A stretch of DNA of 64,000 nt, taken from positions 62,001-126,000 of the forward strand of contig QHSX01000043.1 of assembly GCA_003221695.1 (NCBI GenBank), given 5' to 3'. Positions 8,540 to 18,389 of this stretch are shown here, piece by piece. A model generated the notes under the pieces. That model did no database searches. It was given only the letters and a program-made list of their open reading frames with translations, and was not told where the DNA came from. This DNA comes from Candidatus Rokuibacteriota bacterium (GTDB lineage: Bacteria; Methylomirabilota; Methylomirabilia; Rokubacteriales; CSP1-6). Made by a program: the position numbers and the translations under genes. Each line of letters starts with the position of its first letter. The first letter of the stretch is position 1.

Positions 8540-9191
8540 GCGGGCGCCGAGCGCAGATCAGCACGTTCTCTCCTCCGCGCCGTACATGGCGGAGGCGGAC
8601 TTCCCCGAAGCGCGCGCGGAGCACCCGAGCCAGGCCGCGCGCGCCGGCGCGGCGGTGGCGGTTGACCACGAGCGTCCCGCGCGGCGCCACGAGGGGCGCG
8701 AGCCCGAGCGCCAGCCGGGCGGCCCGCTCCGGCGTATCCCCGTACGCGACGTCCTCCATGACGAAGTCGAACCGCCGGCGCTCGCGCGCGAGCCCGCGTA
8801 CCGCCACCATCGCGTCGGCGCAGAGGATCTCCAGCGGCCCCGCCGTGTCGAGGCCGAACCAGTCGCCCGCGACGCGCGCGATCACGTGGTCGCGCTCGAT
8901 CACCGTGATCAGGCGCGGCCGGGTGAGGGAATGCAGCAAGTGGATCTGGGTGCCCCCACCGAGCCCGACCAGCAGCACCGACGGGCGCCGTGGCAGCGCC
9001 GTCACGGCGAGGGCGCGCCACCAGTATTCGCGGCGTACCCGTGACCAGTCGCCGTCCAGCGGGTAGACAGACAGGATCTCACCGTTGACGATGAGCCGGC
9101 GCTCGGCACGGTAGTCGACGACGCGAATCCTCCCCGAGGCGCGGGAGGCCGCCTCGAAGACCGTACGGCCTCGGCGCCGTCTTCGAGCCAT
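8526..9191 (-). CDS. spermidine synthase-like methyltransferase-fold protein
   Basis: The 221-residue product has the Rossmann methyltransferase fold of the spermidine synthase group. The glycine loop is [15 protein letters not shown], followed by ITVIERD (acidic end of strand 2), [12 protein letters not shown] and the [15 protein letters not shown] active-loop region. In true spermidine synthases two Asp residues hold the diamine; here the loop reads EDVAYGD, so polyamine synthesis is not certain. The N-terminal 35 residues form a short beta region as in that family. It converges on ettA with 14 bases of overlap, leaving no room for a separate terminator. Confidence 0.7.
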   Translation of the reverse strand: MARRRRRGRTVFEAASRASGRIRVVDYRAERRLIVNGEILSVYPLDGDWSRVRREYWWRALAVTALPRRPSVLLVGLGGGTQIHLLHSLTRPRLITVIERDHVIARVAGDWFGLDTAGPLEILCADAMVAVRGLARERRRFDFVMEDVAYGDTPERAARLALGLAPLVAPRGTLVVNRHRRAGARGLARVLRARFGEVRLRHVRRGGENVLICARRPLRPA

Positions 9192-9207
9192 TCGACGGGC
9201 GGCAGGT

Positions 9208-11787
9208 TTAGAGGGCGCGGACGGCGGCGCGGAGCTCGTTCAGATGGAAGGTCTTGATGACGGTCACTCCGGCCACCACGGTGGGATCGGTGTAGGTGGG
9301 GGGAACCCGGCCCGCCGCCTGATACGCCTCGTTCAGCGCCGTTCGCAGCTCCGTCAAATGCAGCGCTTTGGTCAGGGTGCTCCCGGGCGTGGGCGTGGGA
9401 TCGGTCCAGCCGAAGGCCGGCAGCCCGCGCGCGACGCGGACGCTGTCAAGGGCCGCCCGCAGCTCCAGGATGTGCACCGCCCGAACGAGCGTGGTCTGAG
9501 TCGTGAGCGGGTCATCGGTGAACGTGAACGTCTCCGTCGGCGTCACCGTCACCGTCAAGCTGGCGGTTCTGGTGTTGCCGGCGGCGTCTCGCGCCCTGAC
9601 CGTCAGGGCGTTCGTCCCGGGCTGGAGAACGACCCCGCTCGCCACCCAGCTCGTCGTTCCGCTGGCCGTCCCGCCGCCGCCTCGAACGTTCTCCCACGTC
9701 ACCTGCGTCACCCCGACGTTATCCGATGCAGTCCCCGCGAGCGTCAGAGAGGTGGCGCTCGTAGTGTAGCTCGGATCGGACGTGGGCGACGTGATGGTCA
9801 CGGTGGGCGGGGTCGAATCGAGATTGCTGACGGTCACGGTGACCAGGGCGGAGGTGGCGGCGTTGCCGGCTGCATCGTGGGCCATGGCAGCGAGCCGGTG
9901 GGTCCCGTTGGGGACCAGCGTTGTCGGCCAGACGACGGTGTACGGCGGCACGCTGACTTCGGCGCCGAGGTTGGCGCCGTCCAGCTTGAACTGAACTCCC
10001 GCCACGCCCACGTTGTCTGAGGCGCTGGCTGACACGGTGACGTTGCCCGCGACCGTCGCGCCCGCGGTGGGCGCCGTAATCGACACCGTGGGCGGCGTGA
10101 CGTCAGGCGGCGGCGCGCAAGCCCCGCCCACGACACACACCGTGGCGAGGTTGAGGGCGTCGATATCCGCTCCCGGGTCTTTCCCGTCTGTGCCGGCGTT
10201 CTTGTAGGGGCTCGTCGCGCTGAGGCGATAGTCACCACCCGTGCGGTCGACGAACCCCACGGCATCGAGCCCGGCGGGGAAGAAATTATCCACCGGCCAG
10301 TTCGTCGAGCTTCCGCCGCCCGCGAAGACATTCCTTGCGAAGATCGCGCCGGGAAAGTAGGTGCGTAAGGTGAGGTTGGCGTTTCCGGTCGTACCCCTCC
10401 CGCCGATGCCATAGGTGTCGTCCATGACCCCGCTACAACACAGTCCGTAGTTGGCGGTACCGGTGTTGTACGGCGAGATATTGTTGCGGTAGACGAAGCC
10501 GGCATTGGCCGAAACATCCCCATAGACGGCAGGTCCGGTATTCAACAGGGTGTTGTGATCGACAGTGACGTTCGCGGCCCCGGTGTAAAAGTTGAACCCT
10601 GTCCCTGGATATGTGTCGCGTCCCCAGCGGGCCGCTCCGATATCGTCGAACACGTTGTCCTTGACGAGAATTCGCGCGGTCTGGCGCGTGATCGTGGAAT
10701 CGGGATCGGTGCCGTGCGTCAGGATCGCTGCTGGGGCATGCCGCACGATGTTGCGGGTAAACGTCACATCCTGCACTACGGACCACGGCGCGGTGCCTTC
10801 CTGGTTACGGGGTGTAAAGAGGATCGCGAAACCATTCTGCGCAGCCACCCAGTTGTTCTCGAAGACGTTCCCATCGAGCAGAACCCGCTGGGCGTTTTTG
10901 AGTTCGAAGAGATTTTTCACGGCCCAGGGAATGCCGGCGTAGCTCGGATCATCGCTTTTCCAGGAGAGCGGCTTGAAGAAGTGGTTCCCCCTGATCTCGA
11001 TGTCAGAGGGCACGAGATTCGTGATCGCCGGGTCCGCGCCGCCGAACATGATGTTCTCGCCGGCGCCTTCGAGGTAGTTGTTGACGATCTTGAAGGGGCC
11101 GGGCCCGTTCCAGCCCATGATCGCCTGGGTATCAAACGTCCGGTGGTGCGCGTCGGTGATATAGGAGTCGATGACAGCCACGGATGCGCCGTTCAAGGCG
11201 ATGCACCGGCGAAGCGTGACGGCCGGCCTCCCGTGGACGTACACGCGGTCCAGGATGATGTCGTGCGGCACCTGGTCGAGCGTCGTCTGCGGTGCCCACT
11301 CGCCGATCCGGATGAGGCCCCCGACACCCTCGTTGCTGGTGACGCCGGCCCCAACGGTGACTTCGAGCCCGATCAAACGGTAGTGATGGGCGCCAGCCTG
11401 GGTCGCGATCGCCGGGGACGCGTTCGGGCTGATCACTTTGGGGAGCGCCGCGGCGTACGCCGGGGTGATGCGTGTGCCCGGGGGCGGCAGGCTCGCATCG
11501 GGCGCCGACGTGCGGATGATGATCCAGCCCGCCCCGCTCTTGTTCGGCAGCGTGTAGTTGCCTGCGAAGGTCGCGCCCGCCTCGAGCGTGACCACGTCGC
11601 CGGGCTGCGCCGCATTGAGGGCCGCCTGAACGTCCCCGCCGGCATTGACGGTGTGCACAGTGCCTCCGGTGGGCGGCGCGTACGTGGTATCCAGGAAGAC
11701 CCGCGGAAGTTCCGGCGAGGCCGCCAACGCCACAGCGGGGAGAGCGGCCACGACTGCCAAGGCCAGGATGCCACAGCGGGACGACAT
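9208..11787 (-). CDS. large secreted right-handed beta-helix protein with Ig-like domains and a C-terminal repeat module
   Basis: The start is ATG 11787, six bases from a strong AGGAGG; a longer upstream extension is not supported. Residues 1-23 are a signal peptide. Residues about 30-560 resemble a right-handed parallel beta-helix (many short N- and D-rich turns such as NNYLEGAGENIMFGG), the fold of pectate-lyase-like and other polysaccharide-active or adhesive proteins. Two bacterial Ig-like domains follow, each opened by PPTV(S/T)I(T)(A/S)P and containing ASDNVGV. The last 110 residues hold three copies of an H-(I/L)-x-E-L-R-x-A-(L/V) module. Likely exported to the surface; no catalytic function can be assigned. 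Confidence 0.75.
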   Translation of the reverse strand: MSSRCGILALAVVAALPAVALAASPELPRVFLDTTYAPPTGGTVHTVNAGGDVQAALNAAQPGDVVTLEAGATFAGNYTLPNKSGAGWIIIRTSAPDASLPPPGTRITPAYAAALPKVISPNASPAIATQAGAHHYRLIGLEVTVGAGVTSNEGVGGLIRIGEWAPQTTLDQVPHDIILDRVYVHGRPAVTLRRCIALNGASVAVIDSYITDAHHRTFDTQAIMGWNGPGPFKIVNNYLEGAGENIMFGGADPAITNLVPSDIEIRGNHFFKPLSWKSDDPSYAGIPWAVKNLFELKNAQRVLLDGNVFENNWVAAQNGFAILFTPRNQEGTAPWSVVQDVTFTRNIVRHAPAAILTHGTDPDSTITRQTARILVKDNVFDDIGAARWGRDTYPGTGFNFYTGAANVTVDHNTLLNTGPAVYGDVSANAGFVYRNNISPYNTGTANYGLCCSGVMDDTYGIGGRGTTGNANLTLRTYFPGAIFARNVFAGGGSSTNWPVDNFFPAGLDAVGFVDRTGGDYRLSATSPYKNAGTDGKDPGADIDALNLATVCVVGGACAPPPDVTPPTVSITAPTAGATVAGNVTVSASASDNVGVAGVQFKLDGANLGAEVSVPPYTVVWPTTLVPNGTHRLAAMAHDAAGNAATSALVTVTVSNLDSTPPTVTITSPTSDPSYTTSATSLTLAGTASDNVGVTQVTWENVRGGGGTASGTTSWVASGVVLQPGTNALTVRARDAAGNTRTASLTVTVTPTETFTFTDDPLTTQTTLVRAVHILELRAALDSVRVARGLPAFGWTDPTPTPGSTLTKALHLTELRTALNEAYQAAGRVPPTYTDPTVVAGVTVIKTFHLNELRAAVRAL

Positions 11788-12024
11788 GAGGATCCTCCTC
11801 GCGTTGGAAAAGTGCACGGGAGGTGCCAAGCTGTGGTCGTAGCAGGTCGAGGCGCTCGAAACTTTGGAAATTGCTCGGCCGCGAGTCGCTGCCCCGGGGC
11901 CCGATCAGCCGTCCGAGGGGATCGGGCGCGTTGGCACGTAGTGCCATGCTCGACGGTAGGGTCACCCACTCTGACATCCGTGGAGATTCCCTACCCCTGC
12001 TGATTGCGGCCTTGTGCGGCTAAT

Positions 12025-12792
12025 CTAGCGCGGGGCCATGCGGATCGCGCCGTCTAGGCGGATCGTCTCGCCGTTCAGCATCGCGTTCTCGATGATGTGG
12101 CACGCGAGCGCGGCGAACTCGCTCGCCTGCCCGAGACGCTGGGGAAACGGGACCTGCTTGGCGAGTGACTGGCGCACGGGCTCGGGCAGGGTCCCGAGCA
12201 GCGGCGTGTCGAAGATGCCCGGGGCGATCGTCACGACGCGGATCCCGAGCTCGGCGAGGTCGCGCGCAACCGGCAGGGTCATGCCGACGATCCCACCCTT
12301 CGACGCCGAGTAGGCCGCCTGCCCGATCTGGCCGTCGAAGGCGGCGACAGACGCGGTGTTGACGACGACGCCGCGCTCGCCGTCGGGTCCTGGCGCGCCC
12401 TTCGCCATGATCGCGGCTGCGAGACGGATGCAGTTGAACGTCCCGATGAGGTTCACCTGGATGACGCGGGTGAACTCTGCAAGCTTCGCCGGGCCGGCCT
12501 TACCCACGGTCTTCATCGCCGTGCCGATGCCCGCGCAGTTGACGAGGACGTTGAGGGCGCCGAAGCGGCTCACCGCGGTGTTGAGGGCGGCGTCCACTTC
12601 CTCGGCGCTCGTCACGTCGGCCGGCGTGAAGAGGGCGGAGGGGCCGAGCGTCTTCGCGACGTCGGCGCCGGCGGACGCCGGGCGGTCCAGGAGCGCCACG
12701 CGGCCGCCCGCTTGGACGAGGCGCTCGGCGGTGGCGCGCCCGAGCCCGGAGGCGCCGCCGGTCACCACTGCGTTCACGGTGCGAAGTTCCAT
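12025..12792 (-). CDS. SDR family 3-hydroxyacyl-CoA dehydrogenase (type II-like)
   Basis: The start is the Met of [12 protein letters not shown], preceded by a GGGAGGGA ribosome site. The 255-residue protein has [20 protein letters not shown] after strand 2, NCAGIGTA, and the catalytic [10 protein letters not shown] and YSASKGG motifs. The order and the segment [11 protein letters not shown], together with the C-terminal [21 protein letters not shown], are those of the 17-beta-HSD10/3-hydroxy-2-methylbutyryl-CoA dehydrogenase group of SDRs. It probably oxidises a hydroxyacyl-CoA with NAD in fatty or branched-chain acid breakdown. It stands alone, with 237 bases on one side (11788-12024) in which no gene or clear signal was seen. 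Confidence 0.82.
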   Translation of the reverse strand: MELRTVNAVVTGGASGLGRATAERLVQAGGRVALLDRPASAGADVAKTLGPSALFTPADVTSAEEVDAALNTAVSRFGALNVLVNCAGIGTAMKTVGKAGPAKLAEFTRVIQVNLIGTFNCIRLAAAIMAKGAPGPDGERGVVVNTASVAAFDGQIGQAAYSASKGGIVGMTLPVARDLAELGIRVVTIAPGIFDTPLLGTLPEPVRQSLAKQVPFPQRLGQASEFAALACHIIENAMLNGETIRLDGAIRMAPR

Positions 12793-12917
12793 GGGTCCCT
12801 CCCTCGCCTGGCATTCTAGCAGCGGCGTCCGGCCCATGATCTTGGGGGCTCCTTGCCGACATACCCCTACATCTCCGTCTTGCCTGATACTCGTCACGTG
12901 ATTAGTCTTTGCACACC

Positions 12918-13475
12918 ATGGAAGATGTGGCGTGGGTTCGCCGCGGTGAGATCACGGAGATCGTCGGGCGTCGGTCGTCCGGTCGCACGAGCCTCTTTGC
13001 GGCCTGCCTGCGGGGCGTCACACGCCGGGGAGCGATCGCCGCCCTCGTCGACGCCGACCAGACGTTCGATCCCGTCTCCGCCGCGCGAGCCGGAGTGGAT
13101 CTTCGGCGCCTCCTCTGGGTGCGGTGCGGTGGCCGTCCGGACCTGGCGCTCCGCGCCGCCGACCTGCTCGTTCGCTGTCCGGGATTCGCGCTGATCGGGC
13201 TCGATCTTGGCGAAGCGCCGCCGCGCCTGCCGTTGACTCTGGCGTTCCGTCTGAAGTTTGCCGTCGAGCGGACGGAGACGGCGCTGCTGATCGTCAGTCG
13301 CCGGCGCGTCACCGGATCGGGGGCGGCGCTCGTCGTCGAGACCGAGCGGGAGGCGATCGCCTGGGCCGGCCCGGGCCCGGTGCCCACGCGCCTGGCTGCC
13401 GCGCGCACGGCCGCGCGGGTGCTGCGCGCGCGACGGCCGCCCGCGGCGTTGCCGTCCGCATGGTGGAGCGCGTGA
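12918..13475 (+). CDS. imuA: ImuA-like RecA-fold protein of the mutagenesis cassette
   Basis: The 185-residue product is a shortened RecA-like protein placed directly before imuB and dnaE2, as in the imuA-imuB-dnaE2 cassettes that carry out error-prone repair after DNA damage. ATG 12918 is preferred over TTG 12909. The P-loop-like stretch [13 protein letters not shown] has Arg where a Walker A Lys is expected, so ATP binding is doubtful. [11 protein letters not shown] corresponds to the Walker B strand and [18 protein letters not shown] to a later core strand. ImuA proteins bind ImuB and ImuC. No LexA box could be recognised upstream. Confidence 0.75.
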   Translation: MEDVAWVRRGEITEIVGRRSSGRTSLFAACLRGVTRRGAIAALVDADQTFDPVSAARAGVDLRRLLWVRCGGRPDLALRAADLLVRCPGFALIGLDLGEAPPRLPLTLAFRLKFAVERTETALLIVSRRRVTGSGAALVVETEREAIAWAGPGPVPTRLAAARTAARVLRARRPPAALPSAWWSA

Positions 13476-15121
13476 GCCGGTTCGCCTGCCTGTGGGTGGA
13501 GTGCTTCGCCGCCGCCGCCGCGGAGCGCTCGGAGCCCGCGCTCCGCGGTGCGCCACTGGCCGTCGTCGCCCCCGCGCCGTCGGTCACGCGGGTGGTCGAC
13601 GCGAACGCGGCCGCGCGCGAGTACGGTGTGCGCGCGGGGGTGACCGAGACGGAAGCGCGCGCGCGCTGCCCGGCGCTGGTGACCCGATCGTTCAGCGAGG
13701 CACACGTGCGGTCGGCGCGCCACGCGCTGCTCGAGGCGGCGCTCGGCGTGTCGCCGCGTGTCGAGGACGCAGGCGCGGGGCTCGTCTACGTCGACGCGGT
13801 CGGGCTCACGTGGCTCCACGGCGATCCCGCCGCGATCGGCCGACGGCTGGTGAGCCAGGCGCGAGCCGTGGGGTTCCCCGGCTGCCGCGTCGCCCTCGCG
13901 GGGAGCCGCGCGGCCGCGCGCGTCGCGGCGGTGAGCGCAGCGGAGCCTCTGACGGTCGTCCCGCCGGGCGCGGAGCGCGCCGCGCTCGCGGGAGCCCGGC
14001 TCGCCGCGCTCGATCTCGCCCCGGATCTCGCGGCGACGCTCGAGGGCTGGGGTGTGCGGACCCTCGGCGAGCTCGCGGCGCTGCCGCGCGACGGCCTCGC
14101 CGTGCGGCTTGGACCCGCCGGCCTCCGCGCCCACGATCTGGCGCTCGGCCACGACCGCGACCCGTTCTGCGCCTGGACGCCGCCCCCGTTCTGGGAAGAG
14201 GCGCAGGGGCTCGAGTGGGAGATCGACTCGCTCGGCGCCCTCGGGGTCGTCCTCGATGCCGTGCTCGGGCGGCTCTGCGCGCGGCTCGTGGCCGCGTCCC
14301 TCGCGGCGGACGCACTCGACATCCGCCTCGAGCTGGCCTCGGGCGGCCATCACGCCCGCACCGTCGCCCTCGCCGTCCCGATGTGCGAGGTGAAGCCGAT
14401 GCTCGCGCTGATTGTCCTCGATCTCGAGGCGCATCCGCCGAACGCCGCGGTCACACGTGTGACGGCGAGCGCCCACCCGGTCCGGGCGCGGGCGGGGCAG
14501 GGCGGGCTGTGGCAGCCGCCTGCGCCGCGCCTGCGCGATCTCGTCGCCGTGCTCGCGCGCCTCGCGGCGCTCGTCGGCCCCGACAACGTCGCCTCGCCGC
14601 GTCTGGACGACTCTCACCGCCCCGACGCCTACACGATGCTCCCGTTCTCACCGCCGGACGAGCCCGGTGGCGCGAACGGGACGGATCCTGGCGCCGGGTC
14701 CGTCCCCCGCGCCAGGGGTCGAAGGGACCCGTTCCCGCCAACTGACAGCGGGCCCCGCGCTCCGAGGTGGAGCCCAGCCGCAACGGAGCAGCGAACGCGT
14801 GCCGCGTGGTCCCGCGACCCCGGGGGCGGGGGGCGGACCCCGGGCCAGGACCAGCCCCTTTCCGACGAGAACCGGCTGATGCTGCGGCGCGTGCGGCCGG
14901 CTAGACGTGTGACCGTCGCAACGGACGACGAGCGTCCGTCGCGGGTGGACGGCCAGCGCGTCGTCGGGTGCGCCGGGCCGTGGCGCGCGTCGGGGGCGTG
15001 GTGGGATGTCGAGGCGTGGGCGCGGGACGAGTGGGACGTGGCGCTCGGCGATGGCACGCTCTGCCGGCTCGCCCGCGATCTCACGACCGGTGAGTGGTGC
15101 GTGGACGGCGTCTATGACTAG
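13460..15121 (+). CDS. imuB: ImuB, catalytically inactive Y-family polymerase-like protein
   Basis: The 553-residue product (GTG 13472 in a GTGA overlap with imuA is an alternative start) has the Y-family palm and little-finger layout but lacks the catalytic acids: the usual DMDxFFA motif is replaced by LWVECFAAAA. The segment AREYGVRAGVTETEARARCP matches the fingers of DinB-type enzymes. A C-terminal region rich in Trp (GAWWDVEAWARDEWDVAL) is typical of ImuB. ImuB links ImuA, the beta clamp and DnaE2. Between MLPFSPP and LMLRRVRP lie about 70 low-complexity residues encoded by a dispersed repeat at 14715-14819 and a neighbouring palindrome, which homologues are not expected to have. Confidence 0.85.
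   Translation: MVERVSRFACLWVECFAAAAAERSEPALRGAPLAVVAPAPSVTRVVDANAAAREYGVRAGVTETEARARCPALVTRSFSEAHVRSARHALLEAALGVSPRVEDAGAGLVYVDAVGLTWLHGDPAAIGRRLVSQARAVGFPGCRVALAGSRAAARVAAVSAAEPLTVVPPGAERAALAGARLAALDLAPDLAATLEGWGVRTLGELAALPRDGLAVRLGPAGLRAHDLALGHDRDPFCAWTPPPFWEEAQGLEWEIDSLGALGVVLDAVLGRLCARLVAASLAADALDIRLELASGGHHARTVALAVPMCEVKPMLALIVLDLEAHPPNAAVTRVTASAHPVRARAGQGGLWQPPAPRLRDLVAVLARLAALVGPDNVASPRLDDSHRPDAYTMLPFSPPDEPGGANGTDPGAGSVPRARGRRDPFPPTDSGPRAPRWSPAATEQRTRAAWSRDPGGGGRTPGQDQPLSDENRLMLRRVRPARRVTVATDDERPSRVDGQRVVGCAGPWRASGAWWDVEAWARDEWDVALGDGTLCRLARDLTTGEWCVDGVYD
14715..14819. repeat. dispersed ~105-bp repeat, copy inside imuB
   Basis: Reverse-complemented, this stretch matches 43701-43806. 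The outer 25 bases (14715-14739 against 43782-43806) agree at 23 positions, the opposite outer 19 bases (14801-14819 against 43701-43719) agree at 18, and the spacing is equal to within one base; the middle is more diverged. A palindrome lies just before it (14660-14714). The copy keeps the imuB frame open and is read as a linker. Confidence 0.7.
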
Positions 15122-15177
15122 CGCGGTGCGGGACTCTGATCGGGCGAATGGCGAGTCGCCAAACTGAGATTGCGGCG

Positions 15178-15214
15178 GGGCACGGGCGTGGCGCAAGCCC
15201 GGGTGCCCGTGCCC
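15178..15214 (+). promoter_or_regulatory. strong stem-loop just upstream of dnaE2
   Basis: Two perfect 10-base arms (15178-15187 and 15205-15214) enclose a 17-base loop. The stem ends 11 bases before the dnaE2 ATG, and no Shine-Dalgarno sequence is seen in the gap. It may be an attenuator, a translational control element or a terminator of imuAB transcripts. It is not followed by a T-run long enough to call a terminator with confidence. Confidence 0.5.
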
Positions 15215-15225
15215 TGTTCAAATAA

Positions 15226-18200
15226 ATGTTCATCGAGCTTCACGCCCAGTCCGCGTTCTCGTTCCTCGAAGGCGCCGAGCCGCCCGAGGCCTACGCGGCC
15301 GCGGCGGCGCGCCTGGAGATGCCCGCCGTGGCGCTCTGCGACCGGGACGGGGTGTACGGAGCCCCCCGGTTCACCCGCGCGGCCCTCAACGCGGGCGTGA
15401 AGCCCATCGTCGGCAGCGAGCTGACGCTCGCCGACGGCTCGCGCCTGCCGCTGCTCGTGGAGGATCGGGAGGGCTATCAGAACCTCTGCCGCTTGATCAC
15501 GCGGATGAAGCTCGGCGCGGCCAAGGGCGCGGCGGCGGCGACGCTCGACGATCTCACCCCCTACGCCGCCGGCCTCGTGTGTCTCACCGGCGGCGCGCGC
15601 GGGCCGCTCGCGCGGCGGGTCGGCGCCGGCGACGTGGAAGGCGCCCGGGGTGTCCTGGAGCGGCTCGTTACGATCTTCGGCAGGTCGAACTGCTACGTGG
15701 AGATCCAGCGCCATCTCGAGCGCGAGCAGGAGCGGGTGCTCCAGGGCCTCGTGGCCCTCGCGCGCGCGGCCGAGGTCCCGCTCGTCGCCACGAGCCAACC
15801 GCTCCATGCGCGGCCGGAAGGGAGGCTGCTCGCGGATGTCTTCACGTGCGTCCGTGAGAAGACCGACCTCGATCACGCCGGCCGGCTCCTCACCGTGAAC
15901 GGCGAGCGCCGGTTTCGGAGCGGCCGGGAGATGACGCGGCTCTTCCACGATCTCCCCGACGCGCTCGCCAACACCGGCGAGCTCGCCCTGCGGCTCGGCT
16001 TCACGCTGAAGGACCTCGGGTACCGCTTCCCGGAGTTCCCGCTCCCGCCCGGCGAGACGCCGCTCGCGCATCTGCGTGAGCTGGTGACGCGCGGCGTGCG
16101 CGCGCGGTACGGCACGGGACCGCTCGCCGCCCGCGCGCGCAGCCAGGTGGCCCACGAGCTCGACGTCATCGGGCGCCTCGACCTGGCGGGTTACTTCCTG
16201 ATCGTGTGGGACATCGTCGAGTACTGTCACGCGAACGACATCCTCGTGCAGGGGCGCGGCTCGGCGGCGAACAGCGCGGTCTGCTACGCGCTCGGCATCA
16301 CGGCGGTCGATCCCGTCGGCATGGAGCTCCTCTTCGAGCGGTTCCTCAGCGAAGCGCGGGGAGAGTGGCCTGATATCGACATTGATCTTCCGAGTGGTGA
16401 CCGCAGGGAGTCAGTCATTCAATACGTGTACCGTCGGTACGGCCGCCTCGGCGCCGGGATGACCGCCAACGTGATTACGTATCGAGGCCGGAGCGCGGCG
16501 CGCGAGGTCGGGAAGGCGCTGGGGCTGCCCCGCGACATGCAGGACCGGCTCGCCCGGCTCGTGTCCAACTGGGGCTACCAGGATGCCGCCGACCAACTGA
16601 CGAAGCATCTCGCCGAGGCGGGCTGCGACACGCGCCACCCGCGCATCCGCCACTTCGCCGCGCTCTGGATGCGGATCCAGGACCTGCCGCGCCACCTGGG
16701 GCAGCACTCGGGGGGGATGGTGATCGCCGCGGGCCGTCTCGACGACGTCGTGCCTCTCGAGCCCGCGACGATGCCGGGGCGTGTCGTCGCCCAGTGGGAC
16801 AAAGACGACTGCGCGGCGCTCGGCATCATCAAGATCGACCTGCTCGGGCTCGGGATGATGGCGGTGCTCCAGGACTCGCTCACGCTCGTCCGTGAGACCG
16901 GCCGCGAGGTGGACCTGGCCCACTTGCCGCCCGACGATCACGCCGTCTACCGGAGCCTCCAGCAGGCGGACACGATCGGCGTGTTCCAGGTGGAGAGCCG
17001 CGCCCAGATGGCGACGCTTCCGCGCATCCTCCCCGAGCGGTTCTACGACCTCGTCGTGCAGGTCGCGATCATCCGCCCGGGGCCGATCGTGGGCGAGATG
17101 GTCCACCCCTACGTCCGGCGCCGGCGCGGGCGTGAGCCCGTCACCTATCCCCACCCGAGCCTCGAGCCCATCCTCAAGCGCACGCTCGGGGTGCCGCTCT
17201 TCCAGGAGCAGCTCTTGCGGGTGGCGATGGTGGCGGCGGGCTTCACCGCCACCGAGGCCGAGGAGCTCCGGCGCGCGTTCGGCTTCAAGCGCAGCGAGCG
17301 CCTCATGGCCGACGTGGAGACGAAGCTTCGCGCAGGCATGGCGCGCCAGGGCATCCACGGCGCCGCCGCCGAGGAGATCGTGCACGCGATCACCGCGTTC
17401 GCGCTGTACGGATTTCCTGAAAGTCACGCGAGTAGCTTCGCGCTGCTCGCCTACGCGAGCGCCTATCTGAAGGTCCACCACCCGGCGGCGTTCTACGCGG
17501 CGCTCCTCAACAACCAGCCGATGGGGTTCTATCATCCCGCGACGATCGTCAAGGATGCGCAGCGCCACGGCCTGCGTATCGTTCCCGTCGACGTCACCAG
17601 ATCCCAGTGGCTCTGCGCGATCGAGCCCGACGGGCGCGGTGGTCATGCGGTCAGGCTGGGACTCAGGTACGTCAGGGGGCTGCGCGAGTCGGCGGCGCGA
17701 GCGATTGTCGCGGCGAGGGAGGAACGGTCGTTCGCCGCGATCCACGACCTCGCGCGCCGGGCGGGGCTCGCGCGAGACGAGCTCACGACGCTCGCAGCCA
17801 TCGGGGCGCTGGCGCCGCTCGGCAGGACGCGGCGCGCGAGCCTCTGGGAGGCCGCCCTTCAGGACCCTGGAGAGCTCTTCGCGCCGCCGCGCGGCTCGGG
17901 GAGCCCGCTCGCCGAGATGACCGAAGGCGAGCGGCTCGTCGCCGACTACGCGGGGACGGGCGTGACGCTCGGCCGCCACCCCATGGCGATGCGCCGCGCC
18001 GAGCTGCGGCGCCGCGGCGTGCTGAGCGCGCGCGAGCTCGCGGGAGCGGAGAACGAGACGCGCGTCCGCGTGGCGGGCAGCGTCATCGTCCGCCAGCGGC
18101 CGGGGACCGCCAAGGGGTTCGTCTTCCTCTCCCTGGAGGACGAGACGGGCATCGCCAACGTGATCGTGACGCCGCAGCGGTTCGCGCGCCATCGCCTGAC

Positions 18201-18333
18201 GCTCGTGACCGCGCCGTTCCTCCTCGTAGAGGGAATCGTGCAGCAGCAGGACGGCGTCGTCTCGGTCCGTGCGCTCCGGGTGGAAGACCTCGCGCCCCTC
18301 GCCCACAACGTGCCGTCCCACGACTTCGGATGA
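15226..18333 (+). CDS. dnaE2: error-prone DNA polymerase III alpha subunit DnaE2 (ImuC)
   Basis: The 1035-residue product has the DnaE2 layout: an N-terminal PHP domain ([27 protein letters not shown]), the polymerase palm with [17 protein letters not shown] and the catalytic acids in [14 protein letters not shown], helix-hairpin-helix segments, and a C-terminal OB fold ([20 protein letters not shown]). It lacks the long tail of replicative DnaE1, and the length fits the DnaE2 class. With ImuA and ImuB it performs error-prone translesion synthesis in the SOS response. ATG 15226 is right for the family's MxxELHxxS start. The 104-base gap to imuB contains only the stem-loop. Confidence 0.93.
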   Translation: MFIELHAQSAFSFLEGAEPPEAYAAAAARLEMPAVALCDRDGVYGAPRFTRAALNAGVKPIVGSELTLADGSRLPLLVEDREGYQNLCRLITRMKLGAAKGAAAATLDDLTPYAAGLVCLTGGARGPLARRVGAGDVEGARGVLERLVTIFGRSNCYVEIQRHLEREQERVLQGLVALARAAEVPLVATSQPLHARPEGRLLADVFTCVREKTDLDHAGRLLTVNGERRFRSGREMTRLFHDLPDALANTGELALRLGFTLKDLGYRFPEFPLPPGETPLAHLRELVTRGVRARYGTGPLAARARSQVAHELDVIGRLDLAGYFLIVWDIVEYCHANDILVQGRGSAANSAVCYALGITAVDPVGMELLFERFLSEARGEWPDIDIDLPSGDRRESVIQYVYRRYGRLGAGMTANVITYRGRSAAREVGKALGLPRDMQDRLARLVSNWGYQDAADQLTKHLAEAGCDTRHPRIRHFAALWMRIQDLPRHLGQHSGGMVIAAGRLDDVVPLEPATMPGRVVAQWDKDDCAALGIIKIDLLGLGMMAVLQDSLTLVRETGREVDLAHLPPDDHAVYRSLQQADTIGVFQVESRAQMATLPRILPERFYDLVVQVAIIRPGPIVGEMVHPYVRRRRGREPVTYPHPSLEPILKRTLGVPLFQEQLLRVAMVAAGFTATEAEELRRAFGFKRSERLMADVETKLRAGMARQGIHGAAAEEIVHAITAFALYGFPESHASSFALLAYASAYLKVHHPAAFYAALLNNQPMGFYHPATIVKDAQRHGLRIVPVDVTRSQWLCAIEPDGRGGHAVRLGLRYVRGLRESAARAIVAAREERSFAAIHDLARRAGLARDELTTLAAIGALAPLGRTRRASLWEAALQDPGELFAPPRGSGSPLAEMTEGERLVADYAGTGVTLGRHPMAMRRAELRRRGVLSARELAGAENETRVRVAGSVIVRQRPGTAKGFVFLSLEDETGIANVIVTPQRFARHRLTLVTAPFLLVEGIVQQQDGVVSVRALRVEDLAPLAHNVPSHDFG

Positions 18334-18389
18334 TCGTCTTGCGCCACGCACGCCCCCTCGCTTACGCTCCAGAGAACAGAGAACTGACG

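Noticed and set aside
12793-12917. LexA (SOS) box upstream of imuA
   Set aside because: No CTGT-N8-ACAG or GAAC/GTTC-type palindrome with proper spacing was found in the gap.
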